A stretch of 64,000 bases of DNA from Bacteroidota bacterium (GCA_016178785.1 JACOSO010000074.1:1-64000), one strand, 5' to 3'. Shown: positions 1 through 8,528, numbered from the stretch's first letter. Numbers and translations are program-made. The notes: generated from the sequence alone by a model not told the origin.

Positions 1-98
1 AGAAGTTTTTCGAAGAGAGGTGGGATGCAAACCCGAGTTTTCAAGAAAGGGTCAATCGTTTCCAAGAAACAAAAAACCATTTGTTAAATTCGCCATGA
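1..98 (+). CDS. C-terminal end of an unidentified protein (partial)
   Basis: An open frame enters from the left edge (first full codon at 3) and stops at TGA 96-98. It gives about 31 residues rich in charged and aromatic amino acids (begins KFFEERWDANPSF), with composition typical of real protein rather than a shadow frame. It runs toward the convergent amidase gene on the minus strand. There is too little sequence to name a family, and the other two plus frames look less protein-like. Confidence 0.45.
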   Translation, partial: KFFEERWDANPSFQERVNRFQETKNHLLNSP

Positions 99-167
99 GC
101 TACAAATCTGTATGAGAAGAAGCTTAACTTAATGGCATTGATATGTAATCTTTAATTTATAATCGTA

Positions 168-1046
168 TTACTCCTCATCTATAAACCGTTTCGTGATCTG
201 CTGATACGAATCGATTCTCCTGTCGCGTAAGAAAGGCCAATGTGTGCGAATGCTGTCGGTCTTGTTGAGGTCAACTTCAATTACATTCACTTCTTCTTTG
301 TCGTGCGATGCTTTGTACAGGAGTGAGCCGAGAGGGTTCGCCACAAAAGATCCACCCCAGAATTTCATGGCGCCATTTTGTTCGAAGCCAACTCTGTTCA
401 CACTTACTACATGGATACCGTTAGCTACCGCATGGCTTCGCTGAATGGTTTGCCACGCATTGTACTGCTCAGCGTTGGTTGCTTCATCTTGCGAAGTAGC
501 CCACCCAATTGCTGTCGGGTAAAACAAAACCTCTGCTCCCATCAGGGAAGTGATACGTGCAGCTTCGGGATACCATTGATCCCAGCAAATCAAAATACCA
601 ACGGTTGCAAATCTTGTTTTGAAAACTTTGTAACCGAGATCGCCTGGCGTGAAATAAAATTTTTCATAATACGCGGGGTCATCGGGGATGTGCATCTTAC
701 GGTATTTGCCCAAATAACTTCCATCAGCATCGAGCACAGCCGTGGTATTGTGATAAATGCCTTGTGCTCTTTTTTCAAAAAGTGAAGCGATGATGACAAC
801 GCCTAACTCTTTTGCGAGCGCAGTTAATTTATCTGATGATGGCCCTGGGATTGATTCCGCCAGTTTGAAATTTTCATAATCTTCCACATCGCAGAAGTAG
901 AGAGAAGTGAAAAGTTCTTGCAGGCAAACAATCTGTGCTCCTTTCTGAGCAGCTTCACGGATCTTAACAATCGCCTTTGAGAGATTTTCTTCTTTGTTTG
1001 AAGTGCAACTCATCTGCACCGTTCCGATTTTTACTGGTTTTGACAC
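168..1046 (-). CDS. aguB: N-carbamoylputrescine amidase (carbon-nitrogen hydrolase)
   Basis: Cytoplasmic nitrilase-superfamily enzyme expected to hydrolyse N-carbamoylputrescine to putrescine, CO2 and ammonia, the last step of the agmatine deiminase route. The 292-residue protein shows the Glu-Lys-Cys catalytic set: E44 in CLQELF, K117 in GKYRKMHIPD and C154 in ILICWDQWYPEAAR, the last stretch being characteristic of AguB. Length matches the family (about 290 aa). The start is GTG; no in-frame ATG lies nearby upstream. The usual partner agmatine deiminase is not visible in the window, so pathway assignment rests on sequence resemblance alone. Confidence 0.88.
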   Translation of the reverse strand: MSKPVKIGTVQMSCTSNKEENLSKAIVKIREAAQKGAQIVCLQELFTSLYFCDVEDYENFKLAESIPGPSSDKLTALAKELGVVIIASLFEKRAQGIYHNTTAVLDADGSYLGKYRKMHIPDDPAYYEKFYFTPGDLGYKVFKTRFATVGILICWDQWYPEAARITSLMGAEVLFYPTAIGWATSQDEATNAEQYNAWQTIQRSHAVANGIHVVSVNRVGFEQNGAMKFWGGSFVANPLGSLLYKASHDKEEVNVIEVDLNKTDSIRTHWPFLRDRRIDSYQQITKRFIDEE

Positions 1047-1054
1047 GATACTAT

Positions 1055-1288
1055 TTACTTGATGTTATTATTTGCTTGCTGTCGCCCTTGAAATTTTAAA
1101 ATGATCCAAGGATATAAAACGTCATCAGGGTGAGGCTCTCTCTTTTTCATGGAAGCCATCCAATCCATAACATCTAGTGTATGTATCAAACTTTCTGAGG
1201 GAGTAAGCGGTCTGAACATTTTCCTCTCCAGAAAATTTTTCTCTTTGATGTCGGAGTAAATAATCGGTTTGATGGACTTATGCATCAT
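1055..1288 (-). CDS. Conserved small hypothetical protein
   Basis: A 77-residue cytoplasmic protein from ATG 1286-1288 (a second ATG follows directly; the frame also opens further upstream to a GTG at 1328-1330, which would overlap mnmD). It is basic and carries the stretch RPLTPSESLIHTLDVMDW, which resembles small Bacteroidota proteins of unknown role. It lies downstream of mnmD on the same strand and probably closes the M16-ispF-hicAB-mnmD transcript. No catalytic motif or membrane segment is visible. Function unknown. Confidence 0.5.
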   Translation of the reverse strand: MMHKSIKPIIYSDIKEKNFLERKMFRPLTPSESLIHTLDVMDWMASMKKREPHPDDVLYPWIILKFQGRQQANNNIK

Positions 1289-1329
1289 AAAGACTTTTTC
1301 AAAACACAAAGATAAGAAGGAAAATATCA

Positions 1330-2010
1330 CTAATTAGATTTCACCGCGCGCACCATCTCCCTTTTTCCCGGTGGGCCTGCGAGTGTCTCCACTTTAAGTC
1401 CGAGCGATTTTAAATCCCGCTTGAGTTGGCCTTTGGCACAGTATGTGACGAGGGCAGAGTTATTCTTCATTGTCTTTGCGATTTTTTCCAAAATAGGCAT
1501 TTCCCACATTTCGGGCTGCTTGTCAGGTGAGAAGGCATCGAAGAAGACAACATCGAAGGTTTGGTCAGGAAAATTCATTGCTTGAATTTTCCCCTGATGC
1601 TTTTCTAGAATGAAATTGGGCATGATTGAAATTTGTGCGTTCCATTCACTTCGATGAATATCTTGAAAATATTTTTCGGCCATTTCAAAATTCAATTGCT
1701 GCGCGTAGTTCAACTGATCAACTAGTTCGAAAGCAACTGGAAACGCTTCGATGGTTGTGTAATGAAATCTTGCCTCCTGATTGAGCGACCCTCGTAAGGT
1801 AAGAAGCGCATTCAGCCCTGTGCCAAATCCAATCTCCAGAATTGAAATTTCTTTCGTTTGATTTTGTTCAAGCCAAAATTGCAAACCGTTTTTAATGAAA
1901 ACGTGAAGTGATTCCTGAATAGCTCCATGGGTGGAGTGATAGGTTTCGTTAAGTTCTTTATTGATTAGTGAATGAGATCCATCAGATGTTACTATGATTT
2001 CGATATTCAT
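1330..2010 (-). CDS. mnmD: tRNA U34 mnm5s2U methyltransferase, stand-alone MnmD
   Basis: SAM-dependent methyltransferase that finishes the wobble modification by converting nm5(s2)U34 to mnm5(s2)U34. The 226-residue protein has the MnmD hallmark YHSTHGAIQESLHVF near residues 24-38, the SAM-binding glycine loop EIGFGTGLNALL at 59-70, and FFDAFSPDKQPEMW near 155-168. In E. coli this domain is fused to the FAD-dependent MnmC oxidase; here the oxidase half is absent, as in many Bacteroidota. Its ATG overlaps the hicB stop by four bases (ATGA), so it is translationally coupled to that antitoxin gene. Confidence 0.9.
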   Translation of the reverse strand: MNIEIIVTSDGSHSLINKELNETYHSTHGAIQESLHVFIKNGLQFWLEQNQTKEISILEIGFGTGLNALLTLRGSLNQEARFHYTTIEAFPVAFELVDQLNYAQQLNFEMAEKYFQDIHRSEWNAQISIMPNFILEKHQGKIQAMNFPDQTFDVVFFDAFSPDKQPEMWEMPILEKIAKTMKNNSALVTYCAKGQLKRDLKSLGLKVETLAGPPGKREMVRAVKSN

Positions 2011-2225
2011 GCATACATCAACTTTCCCTTAGGCTCGGGAATTGATCTGTTTAGAGAAGTGGCTGTTTCAATCCATTCTTCAATCACTAATTCTACGTTG
2101 GTAAGTGCTTCGATTTGTGTCTTGCCATCCGCCATGCACCCAGACAACTCAGGTACCTCTGCAATAAATGCTCCATCTTCTTTGCTCCAATAAATGATAA
2201 TCTCGTATTTATTTTTCACTTTCAT
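2007..2225 (-). CDS. hicB: HicB-family antitoxin
   Basis: A 72-residue HicB-type protein with the partially degraded RNase H-like fold: the pattern YEIIIYWSKEDGAFIAEVPE followed by LSGCMADGKTQIEALTNVE is diagnostic. HicB binds and neutralises the HicA mRNA interferase and usually represses the operon. The short length means there is no separate C-terminal DNA-binding domain. It directly follows the hicA remnant: in the restored hicA frame the stop at 2209-2211 lies inside hicB, the normal overlapping arrangement. Because hicA is frameshifted, this antitoxin may now be an orphan. mnmD follows with a four-base overlap. Confidence 0.82.
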   Translation of the reverse strand: MKVKNKYEIIIYWSKEDGAFIAEVPELSGCMADGKTQIEALTNVELVIEEWIETATSLNRSIPEPKGKLMYA

Positions 2226-2467
2226 GACCTAATTTATATTTCAAAATAATGCTTCTTACTTGTTTTACATGATACGATTTTGCTTTCCCTGAATTCGGTT
2301 GAAGATTGATAATTTCCTCAATGCCAGTTTTATAAAAAATGTGGTGACCCTTTAATTCGATACTCAAAACCTAACTTCGTTAGTAAAGTTACAAGATCTT
2401 CAAAATCAAAGTTATTATCGGAGGCTCCTCTCAGCAATTTTATCAGTGCCTTTTCAAATTTACTCAT
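2209..2467 (-). pseudogene. hicA: hicA toxin gene disrupted by a frameshift
   Basis: Reading from ATG 2465-2467 gives MSKFEKALIKLL...GFEYRIKGS and then a premature stop after 46 codons. Shifting frame just after the glycine of RIKG (around 2343-2349) continues as HHIFYKTGIEEIINLQPNSG and on to VRSIILKYKLG, ending at TAA 2209-2211. The join reconstructs the HicA active-site motif G-S-H-H-x-F and a typical 80-85 residue toxin. The simplest lesion is loss of two bases in a CACACC-like stretch. The start overlaps the ispF stop (ATGA), so the gene sits within the operon. A sequencing or assembly error is possible. Confidence 0.75.
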
Positions 2468-2949
2468 ATTTCAACATTTTTTATCAATGCCACTGCCATC
2501 GCATTTACCCCTTCTTCGCGACCTACATAACCAAGTTTTTCATTTGTAGTTGCTTTGATTGAAATATCATCCTCACTGATATTCATCAAAGGTGCAAGCA
2601 CTTTTTTCATTTCAGGAATGCGTGGATTGATCTTGGGGTTTTCGAGGCAAAGTGTACAATCCACATTTTCTATTTCCCAGCCTTTTTCATTGAGCATGCG
2701 AGTAACATCCTGAAGGAAAAATTTTGAGTCTCTGCCTTTCCACTTTGGGTCTTTGTTGGAATAATGAAACCCGATGTCTCTTACATTCGCAGCACCGAGC
2801 AGCGCATCGCAAATGGCATGGATCAATACATCAGCATCGCTGTGACCAACAGCACCCTTTTCAGATTCTAATTTAATGCCACCTAGCCAAAAGTCCTTGC
2901 CTTCGGCCAGCGGGTGAACATCAAACCCAAGCCCTACACGAATTTTCAT
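2464..2949 (-). CDS. ispF: 2-C-methyl-D-erythritol 2,4-cyclodiphosphate synthase
   Basis: Fifth enzyme of the MEP isoprenoid pathway: converts 4-diphosphocytidyl-methylerythritol 2-phosphate to the cyclodiphosphate with release of CMP. The 161 residues match the family length. Zinc ligands are visible as D10 and H12 in GFDVHPLAEG and H44 in GHSDADVLIHAICDALLGA; the late KATTNEKLGYVGREEG block is also conserved. It overlaps the upstream M16 peptidase gene by four bases and the hicA start by four, so the genes are probably translated as a coupled series. Confidence 0.95.
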   Translation of the reverse strand: MKIRVGLGFDVHPLAEGKDFWLGGIKLESEKGAVGHSDADVLIHAICDALLGAANVRDIGFHYSNKDPKWKGRDSKFFLQDVTRMLNEKGWEIENVDCTLCLENPKINPRIPEMKKVLAPLMNISEDDISIKATTNEKLGYVGREEGVNAMAVALIKNVEI

Positions 2950-4184
2950 TTGATTGCTCTGTAATACATCACATTTGAATTTTCTTCCTTCAGAATTTCG
3001 GATGCCACCCGGTGAATATTGGTTGTGGTCACGGCTTCAATCTTTTCAATTTCCTTATTCACCAAGTTTGCGTCTCCGCTCAGCGAAGCAAAAGCAAGAT
3101 TCATAGCGCGGTTTATTACTTCCACTTCTCCAAATTCGATGGAAGCTTCCGATTGGTTTTTCACTTTTCTCAGCTCATCTTCCTTAACTCCATTTGCAAT
3201 CACTGCTTGCAGAATTTCATCCACTTCCTTTTCGGCATCTAATAGATCAACTCCGTCTTTCACGCGGCCATTTACTACAAGCATACCCGGATCTATTGTT
3301 CCCATCACAAAAGAGGAAATCGAGTTGAAAATTTCCTTTTCGTGCACTAAAGTCTGGTACAACCTGCTCGATTGTCCCCGACTCAACACATCGCTCAGTA
3401 AATCGGCTGTATAATAATCTTTATGAAATCGTCCAGGCATGTGATAGGATTTGTACAGTGCATTGGCGGGCACTTTGGCTTCTACATTTACAATCCGTTT
3501 TCCTTTTTGCTTTGGTTCTGTCGGTAATTTTCTTTCAACCTTCTTTCCGGATGAGATTGGACCGAACCATTTCTCTGAGAGTCGTTTCACCTGATCAAGG
3601 GTAACATTGCCCGCCACAACAAGCACCGCATTATTGGGAAGGTAATGAGTAAAGAAAAAACCCTTCACATCATCCATTGTTGCATTTTCGATGTGTGAAA
3701 TCTCTTTGCCTATGGTTGCCCATTGATACGGGTGAGTTGTATAAGCTAAAGGCCGAAGTTTCAGCCACACGTCTCCGTAAGGCTGATTGAGGTATCGCTG
3801 CTTAAATTCTTCGATCACCACCTTGCGTTGAACTTCCAAAACTTTCGGATCAAATGACAAACTCAACATTCTGTCGCTCTCCAGCCAAAAACCGGTTTCA
3901 AGATTGGAAGCAGGAACAGTCAGGTAGTAATTGGTGATATCGGTATTGGTAAAAGCATTGTTTTCCCCGCCCACCAATTGCAATGGCTCATCATAACTTG
4001 GAATATTTTTAGAGCCTCCAAACATCAGATGTTCGAATAAATGAGCGAAACCTGTTTTCTGAGGCTGCTCATCGCGAGAGCCAACGTCATAAAGGATATT
4101 CATCACAGCAATCTGAACCGAATGATCCTCATGAACAATCACACGAAGGCCGTTATCCAAAGTAAACTGACTAAAAGGAATCAT
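2946..4184 (-). CDS. M16 family zinc peptidase (insulinase/processing-peptidase type)
   Basis: A 412-residue single-unit M16 metallopeptidase with the inverted zinc motif HLFEH (H48, E51, H52) and the distal glutamate in VVIEEF near residue 125. The C-terminal half is the inactive M16_C lobe. No signal peptide is evident, so it is probably cytoplasmic or needs another route of export. Bacterial relatives of this size often work as homo- or heterodimers on peptides. It is the first gene of a run that continues into ispF with an ATGA overlap. Substrate cannot be read from sequence. Confidence 0.88.
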   Translation of the reverse strand: MIPFSQFTLDNGLRVIVHEDHSVQIAVMNILYDVGSRDEQPQKTGFAHLFEHLMFGGSKNIPSYDEPLQLVGGENNAFTNTDITNYYLTVPASNLETGFWLESDRMLSLSFDPKVLEVQRKVVIEEFKQRYLNQPYGDVWLKLRPLAYTTHPYQWATIGKEISHIENATMDDVKGFFFTHYLPNNAVLVVAGNVTLDQVKRLSEKWFGPISSGKKVERKLPTEPKQKGKRIVNVEAKVPANALYKSYHMPGRFHKDYYTADLLSDVLSRGQSSRLYQTLVHEKEIFNSISSFVMGTIDPGMLVVNGRVKDGVDLLDAEKEVDEILQAVIANGVKEDELRKVKNQSEASIEFGEVEVINRAMNLAFASLSGDANLVNKEIEKIEAVTTTNIHRVASEILKEENSNVMYYRAIK

Positions 4185-4192
4185 ATAAAAAT

Positions 4193-4291
4193 TATGGATT
4201 GCAAATTACAAATTTCGCAGTACTAGCCGTCCAGTTTCTAAATCTGAAATTTAGAATCTGAAATCTGAAATAAAAGTGCAAACTTCGCAGT
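4193..4291. repeat. Intergenic word-repeat element, site 1
   Basis: The gap between the divergent M16 and desaturase genes holds iterated short words: AATCTGAAAT occurs at 4241-4250 and again, shortened and repeated, at 4255-4271, and AAATTACAAATTTC lies to the left. AAyTTCGCAGT is present as a direct repeat at 4211-4221 and 4281-4291, the second copy just before the desaturase start. Similar but differently worded elements occur elsewhere in this window. Confidence 0.5.
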
Positions 4292-4294
4292 CTT

Positions 4295-5302
4295 ATGGCA
4301 GATAATTCGTTTCGTTTTTCAGAAGTTGCAGAGCCCCACCGTGTGCGAACCCTTCAAATTCTCAGGCAATATCCTGATGTAAAAAAACTGATGGGTAAAA
4401 ACCCACTCACCATTTTTGCTATTATTGGTTTAGTTGGAGGAATGATTGGCATCTCCTATTTAGTCAAAGACACCCCATGGTGGGTAGTTTTACTGATTGC
4501 CTATTTCGTTGGTGCATTTTTCAATCATGCCCTCTTTGTGATGATACACGAATGCTCACATCATCTGCTTTTCAAGAACAAATCGCTGAACAGATTTGCT
4601 GCAATCGTTTCAAATCTGCCTCATGTCTTCCCTTCAGCTATTTCTTTCGAGCGTTACCACATCAAGCATCACTCCTTTCAAGGTGTGCATGAACTCGATG
4701 CCGACTTACCTGATTTCTGGGAAGCGAAATTGTTCAACAACTCGGTTCTAGGCAAAGCATTTTGGTTGTTGCTATTCCCGGTATTTCAGGTTATCCGCAC
4801 TTTCCGCCTGAAAGAAATCAAACCTGTGGATGGCTGGATTGTAACAAACTGGATTATTCAAATTGCATTTAACGTTACTCTTTGGATTTTCTTAGGACCC
4901 AAAGCGCTTATGTTCATGCTACTGAGTTTCTTCTTTTCTGTGGGTTTACATCCACTCGGTGCAAGATGGATTCAGGAGCATTATCTGACGCTAAGTGAAA
5001 CGCAAGAGACCTACAGCTACTATGGCCCGCTCAATGCTGTTGCATTTAATGTTGGGTTTCACAACGAGCATCATGATTTTCCATCCGTACCATGGAACAG
5101 ATTACCGCGATTGAAAAAGAGTGCACCGACCTACTACGACTCGCTTCTCTCTCATCAATCATGGACAAGTCTTTTCTTCCGCTTTCTATTCGATAAAAAC
5201 ATTTCCCTCTTCTCTCGCATCACGCGCAATGAACGTGGCAAAGTAAAGCTTACCGATGAAAGCAAGCCTGATATGGATATGGTGAAGGAAAAAGTGGCAT
5301 AA
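4295..5302 (+). CDS. Fatty-acid/sphingolipid desaturase resembling eukaryotic delta-4 (DES1) desaturase
   Basis: Integral-membrane di-iron desaturase of 335 residues. The three histidine boxes are HECSHH (85-90), HIKHH (122-126) and HNEHH (256-260), with an extra conserved EHY at 228-230. Hydrophobic helices lie near 38-80, 155-170 and 185-215. The N-terminal EPHRVRTLQILRQYPDVKKL and the run ETYSYYGPLNAVAFNVGFHN before box 3 closely resemble eukaryotic dihydroceramide delta-4 desaturase (DEGS1), including the N-terminal lipid desaturase segment. The likely substrate is therefore a sphingoid or ceramide chain, though this is inferred from resemblance. It is followed within 20 bases by the S1/P1-like gene on the same strand. 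Confidence 0.85.
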   Translation: MADNSFRFSEVAEPHRVRTLQILRQYPDVKKLMGKNPLTIFAIIGLVGGMIGISYLVKDTPWWVVLLIAYFVGAFFNHALFVMIHECSHHLLFKNKSLNRFAAIVSNLPHVFPSAISFERYHIKHHSFQGVHELDADLPDFWEAKLFNNSVLGKAFWLLLFPVFQVIRTFRLKEIKPVDGWIVTNWIIQIAFNVTLWIFLGPKALMFMLLSFFFSVGLHPLGARWIQEHYLTLSETQETYSYYGPLNAVAFNVGFHNEHHDFPSVPWNRLPRLKKSAPTYYDSLLSHQSWTSLFFRFLFDKNISLFSRITRNERGKVKLTDESKPDMDMVKEKVA

Positions 5303-5321
5303 AATTTCTAGCCTTAAAAAA

Positions 5322-6290
5322 TTGCCTCGTCTCGCGAAAATCGGTCTGTTTATTGTCCTTCTTACGTGCAGCAGCTGGGGGTTCTTCGCTCACAAAAAAA
5401 TCAATCGCTTGGCCGTGTTTACCCTGCCGATGGAGATGGCTTCGTTTTTCAAAAAGAACATCCGTTACATAGAAGAGTCAGCAGTAAATCCGGATCGAAG
5501 ACGATACATCGTTCCGGATGAAGCTTCACGTCATTACATCGACTTAGACACTTATGGCGACAGCGCGGCCTTCAAGTTGCCTCGTTATTGGAAAGATGCT
5601 GTAGAAAAAATTGGTGAAGACTCTTTGAGGAGGCACGGAATCTTACCATGGAATATTCAACGCGTTTATTTTCAATTGAAAGATGCCTTCTTTATTCGCG
5701 ATCCTGAAAAGATTTTGAAACTTTCTGCTGATCTTGGTCATTATGTTGCCGATGCACACGTGCCACTACACACAACAAAAAATTATGATGGGCAGTTTAC
5801 CAATCAAATCGGTATTCATGCTTTCTGGGAATCTCGACTGCCGGAATTATTTTCTTCAGAGTTTGATTTTTACACGGGCAAGGCCACTTACATTTCAAAC
5901 GTGCAGCTTGAATTCTGGAAAATTATTTCGCGCACAAACCAATCACTTGATTCAGTCTTACGATTTGAAAAACAATTGAGTGAACAATGGGGTGAAAAGA
6001 AATACAATTTTGAATCTCAAGGCCGGCAAACGGTAAAAGTCTTTTCCAACAACTATTCTGTGGCTTACCATGAAAGGCTTTCAGGAATGGTGGAGCGGCA
6101 AATGCGATCAAGCATACTCGTGACCGGAAGTCTCTTGTACTCCGCATGGGTCGATGCAGGTCAGCCGGATTTGAAATCATTGATCGATTATAAACCTTCT
6201 GATGACGAGCTGAAACTTCGTAAAGAGGAATTGGAGAAATGGAAATCAGAGAAATTTAAGGCCACAGACGATACTCTACATGTCCACTGA
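5322..6290 (+). CDS. Secreted zinc-dependent hydrolase of the phospholipase C / S1-P1 nuclease fold
   Basis: A 322-residue exported protein. A hydrophobic leader (KIGLFIVLLTCSS) precedes WGFFAHKKINRLA, which matches the mature N-terminus of the zinc-PLC/S1-P1 fold, where the first Trp and a His bind zinc. Further ligand candidates are HYIDLD, DLGHYVADAHVPLH and GIHAFWESRLPE. The start is TTG at 5322: no ATG lies in frame upstream, and the next ATG would remove the leader and the zinc-binding tryptophan. It follows the desaturase by 19 bases, so the two are probably co-transcribed. Whether it cleaves nucleic acid or lipid phosphodiesters cannot be told from the sequence. Confidence 0.75.
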   Translation: MPRLAKIGLFIVLLTCSSWGFFAHKKINRLAVFTLPMEMASFFKKNIRYIEESAVNPDRRRYIVPDEASRHYIDLDTYGDSAAFKLPRYWKDAVEKIGEDSLRRHGILPWNIQRVYFQLKDAFFIRDPEKILKLSADLGHYVADAHVPLHTTKNYDGQFTNQIGIHAFWESRLPELFSSEFDFYTGKATYISNVQLEFWKIISRTNQSLDSVLRFEKQLSEQWGEKKYNFESQGRQTVKVFSNNYSVAYHERLSGMVERQMRSSILVTGSLLYSAWVDAGQPDLKSLIDYKPSDDELKLRKEELEKWKSEKFKATDDTLHVH

Positions 6291-6297
6291 AAATGAA

Positions 6298-6918
6298 TTA
6301 GTTTACTGAAGGTGGGTTAGGGTCATATTTTTGTTCCTTTAAAATTTCAGTCGCATGTCCTGATTCTGATGTTCGTTTATAACGACCAATTCCGGCAACA
6401 TAGTAATCTACATAGAACACGGATCCTTTTCCACTGTGTTTCCGTCTGAGAATCGTAGAGATTTTTACAGCCTTCCTTTTCTTTCCATCAATTTTAACTC
6501 TTGAAAACTCAGCTAAATAAGTCGTTACCACGGCTCCTTTTTGCCCAGGATTCGTCCACTCAGTTTTACCATCACCTGAGGGCATTTTAAAAAGTATTTG
6601 CCCATCTGCAACATATGTTTCAACTCTTCCTGGCGATGTATTGGCTTTTCCTCTGATGAGGGATATTTCTGTATCATCTATTTTAACAACTTGCTCTTGC
6701 CCTCCCCTTAAGCCTTTGTCATCATAATACATTGTAGTAACTGAGGCACTATCACCCATGTTCTTAAAAAACACTTGGGTTTTTGATTCGCCAATAGGCA
6801 TCCTCGTTTTAAATACCGATACATTTTTTTCTAAAGGTGGGAGAAAATAATCCTTGGCGGTTTGGGCAAAAAGTCTAGAATGAGACAAAATTATCGCAAG
6901 CAAACAATACAATTTCAT
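6298..6918 (-). CDS. Secreted hypothetical protein
   Basis: A 206-residue protein with a clear signal peptide (MKLYCLLAIILSHSRLFAQ, cleavage expected after FAQ). The mature part is predicted to be mostly beta-strand and is rich in Lys, Thr and Ser, with no cysteine pair, zinc motif or lipobox. It is convergent with the zinc hydrolase gene, with only seven bases between the stops, and lies downstream of the head-GIN protein on the same strand. I do not recognise the family. Confidence 0.7.
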   Translation of the reverse strand: MKLYCLLAIILSHSRLFAQTAKDYFLPPLEKNVSVFKTRMPIGESKTQVFFKNMGDSASVTTMYYDDKGLRGGQEQVVKIDDTEISLIRGKANTSPGRVETYVADGQILFKMPSGDGKTEWTNPGQKGAVVTTYLAEFSRVKIDGKKRKAVKISTILRRKHSGKGSVFYVDYYVAGIGRYKRTSESGHATEILKEQKYDPNPPSVN

Positions 6919-6981
6919 GTTATCGTGGGTTAGGCTATAAATCCAAACTGATAATTAAAATAAATTGTCGAAAAAAATGAA

Positions 6982-7800
6982 CTACATCTTCCTCACATGT
7001 CCGCTACCCGAAGCGTGACTGTTTAATTGACTGGGGTTTCCTTTATAGCTTACACTTCCACTCCCCGAAATATTCGCATCGAGTGCGTCCTTCACATTGA
7101 TCTCTACATCGCCAGAACCGGAGATATGTACATTGCATTTAGAAACTTCGAGATTGGCAGCCAAAACTTTTCCTGATCCACTGATTCTTGCCTTGATCTC
7201 GTTGGCAGTGCCGCTCGCTACAATTTTTCCTGACCCCGAAATACTTATGTCCGCCTTTCCTGTGATCGAAACTTGAGCGTTCACTTTACCTGATCCACTC
7301 ACGCTGCTGTCAAAATTTTGGCAAGTGCCTTTTACATCTACATCTCCACTCCCTGAAACATCCGCATTCAAATTTCCTTTGGCCGCTACTTCAATCTGCA
7401 ATGAACCTGAGCCGCTCACTTTTAGCTCCAGGTCATTAGTTGAAAATTTTCCTTCACCTATTACATCACCAGAGCCACCTACTCCTAAATACTCGAGCGT
7501 AGTTACCGTAACATAAGCTGTAACCTTATTATTATCATCGCGCCAGCTCCAGTCAAACCACCTCCACTTATCTTCACGACCAATGATTAGTTTTCCGCCT
7601 TCTACAGAAGTTTCAACTTTACTTAAAAACTCCTTGTCGCCTTCAAGCACCACGCTCTGAGTGCTCCCTTGTTTCAGAATCAGTTTGCCGGGTACACGGA
7701 AAGAAAGTTTGGAGAAAGACTCTACGCTTCTGGTTTCTTTGGTTTGCGCAAACGCGAATCCGGAAACCAACATTAAGACAAGAACGGCTAGTTTTTTCAT
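6982..7800 (-). CDS. Head GIN domain (DUF2807) exported protein
   Basis: A 272-residue exported protein with signal peptide MKKLAVLVLMLVSGFAFAQ. The mature region is an almost regular series of short strands separated by S-G-S-G turns (GGSGDV, SGSGSL, SGSGDV, SGSGKV repeated about nine times), the hallmark of the DUF2807 putative auto-transporter adhesin head GIN family, which forms a parallel beta-helix-like solenoid. Such proteins are periplasmic or surface-located in Bacteroidota and their role is undefined. The protein ends in a short GSGHVRKM tail without a C-terminal sorting domain. Confidence 0.85.
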   Translation of the reverse strand: MKKLAVLVLMLVSGFAFAQTKETRSVESFSKLSFRVPGKLILKQGSTQSVVLEGDKEFLSKVETSVEGGKLIIGREDKWRWFDWSWRDDNNKVTAYVTVTTLEYLGVGGSGDVIGEGKFSTNDLELKVSGSGSLQIEVAAKGNLNADVSGSGDVDVKGTCQNFDSSVSGSGKVNAQVSITGKADISISGSGKIVASGTANEIKARISGSGKVLAANLEVSKCNVHISGSGDVEINVKDALDANISGSGSVSYKGNPSQLNSHASGSGHVRKM

Positions 7801-7895
7801 AGGGGCATATTAAAGTTCGTGCAAAAGACTCATGTCTTGCACACAAGGTTGCTTATGTTTATGGAATATTTTTCAACTAAGACGCAAAAATTCGA

Positions 7896-8528
7896 ATGGC
7901 GGTTGCAGATATCCATTCATTTCATACCATCCAGTCGGTTTCTGAGGGAATCTATAAGGAAAAAGGAAGCAAATTTCTTGGTTTCGCATATCCGGTAAGC
8001 AATGAAAGTGAAATCAAAAGCAGGCTTGAAGGGCTCCGTAAAAAATATTTTGATGCAAGCCATCATTGCTACGCATGGATGCTTGGTGCTGACAAAAAAC
8101 GTTTTCGTGCTTTTGATGACGGTGAGCCCAGTCATTCGGCAGGCACTCCCATACTCGGCCAAATAAAATCTAAGAATCTCACGAATGTGTTTGTAGTGGT
8201 CGTTCGTTACTTCGGGGGAACAAAGTTAGGCGTTGGCGGGCTTACTCAAGCTTACAAAGCCGCAGCAGAGGCTGCACTCGCTAATGCAAAAATTATTGAG
8301 GTGGAAATTACCTCTATGTTCATTTTGAATTACGACTACACCTCATCGGCAGATGTGATGCAACTTGTGAAAGATTTTGATCTTGTTATTGAAAACCAAG
8401 AATACGATGTTCTGGCAAAATTAAAAGTGAGCGTAAAGCTAAAGCACAAAGAAAATTTTCTAAAAAAGTTGAAGTTGCTCAATGCGATTGGTGTCAAGGT
8501 GGCTTACGAAGAGGAATGGGAAAATTGA
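7896..8528 (+). CDS. yigZ: YigZ/IMPACT family protein
   Basis: A 210-residue cytoplasmic protein with the UPF0029 N-terminal signature DGEPSHSAGTPI followed by VVRYFGGTKLGVGGLTQAY, and a small C-terminal ferredoxin-like DUF1949 domain (about residues 135-205). The family is related to eukaryotic IMPACT, which affects GCN2 signalling; the bacterial role is not firmly known. Length equals E. coli YigZ. It is a stand-alone gene ending at an inverted repeat shared with the convergent receptor gene. Confidence 0.9.
   Translation: MAVADIHSFHTIQSVSEGIYKEKGSKFLGFAYPVSNESEIKSRLEGLRKKYFDASHHCYAWMLGADKKRFRAFDDGEPSHSAGTPILGQIKSKNLTNVFVVVVRYFGGTKLGVGGLTQAYKAAAEAALANAKIIEVEITSMFILNYDYTSSADVMQLVKDFDLVIENQEYDVLAKLKVSVKLKHKENFLKKLKLLNAIGVKVAYEEEWEN

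Noticed and set aside
1-98. Left-edge fragment as the end of agmatine deiminase, the usual partner of AguB.
   Set aside because: The residues do not resemble the agmatine deiminase C-terminus as I know it, and the fragment is on the opposite strand, convergent with aguB.
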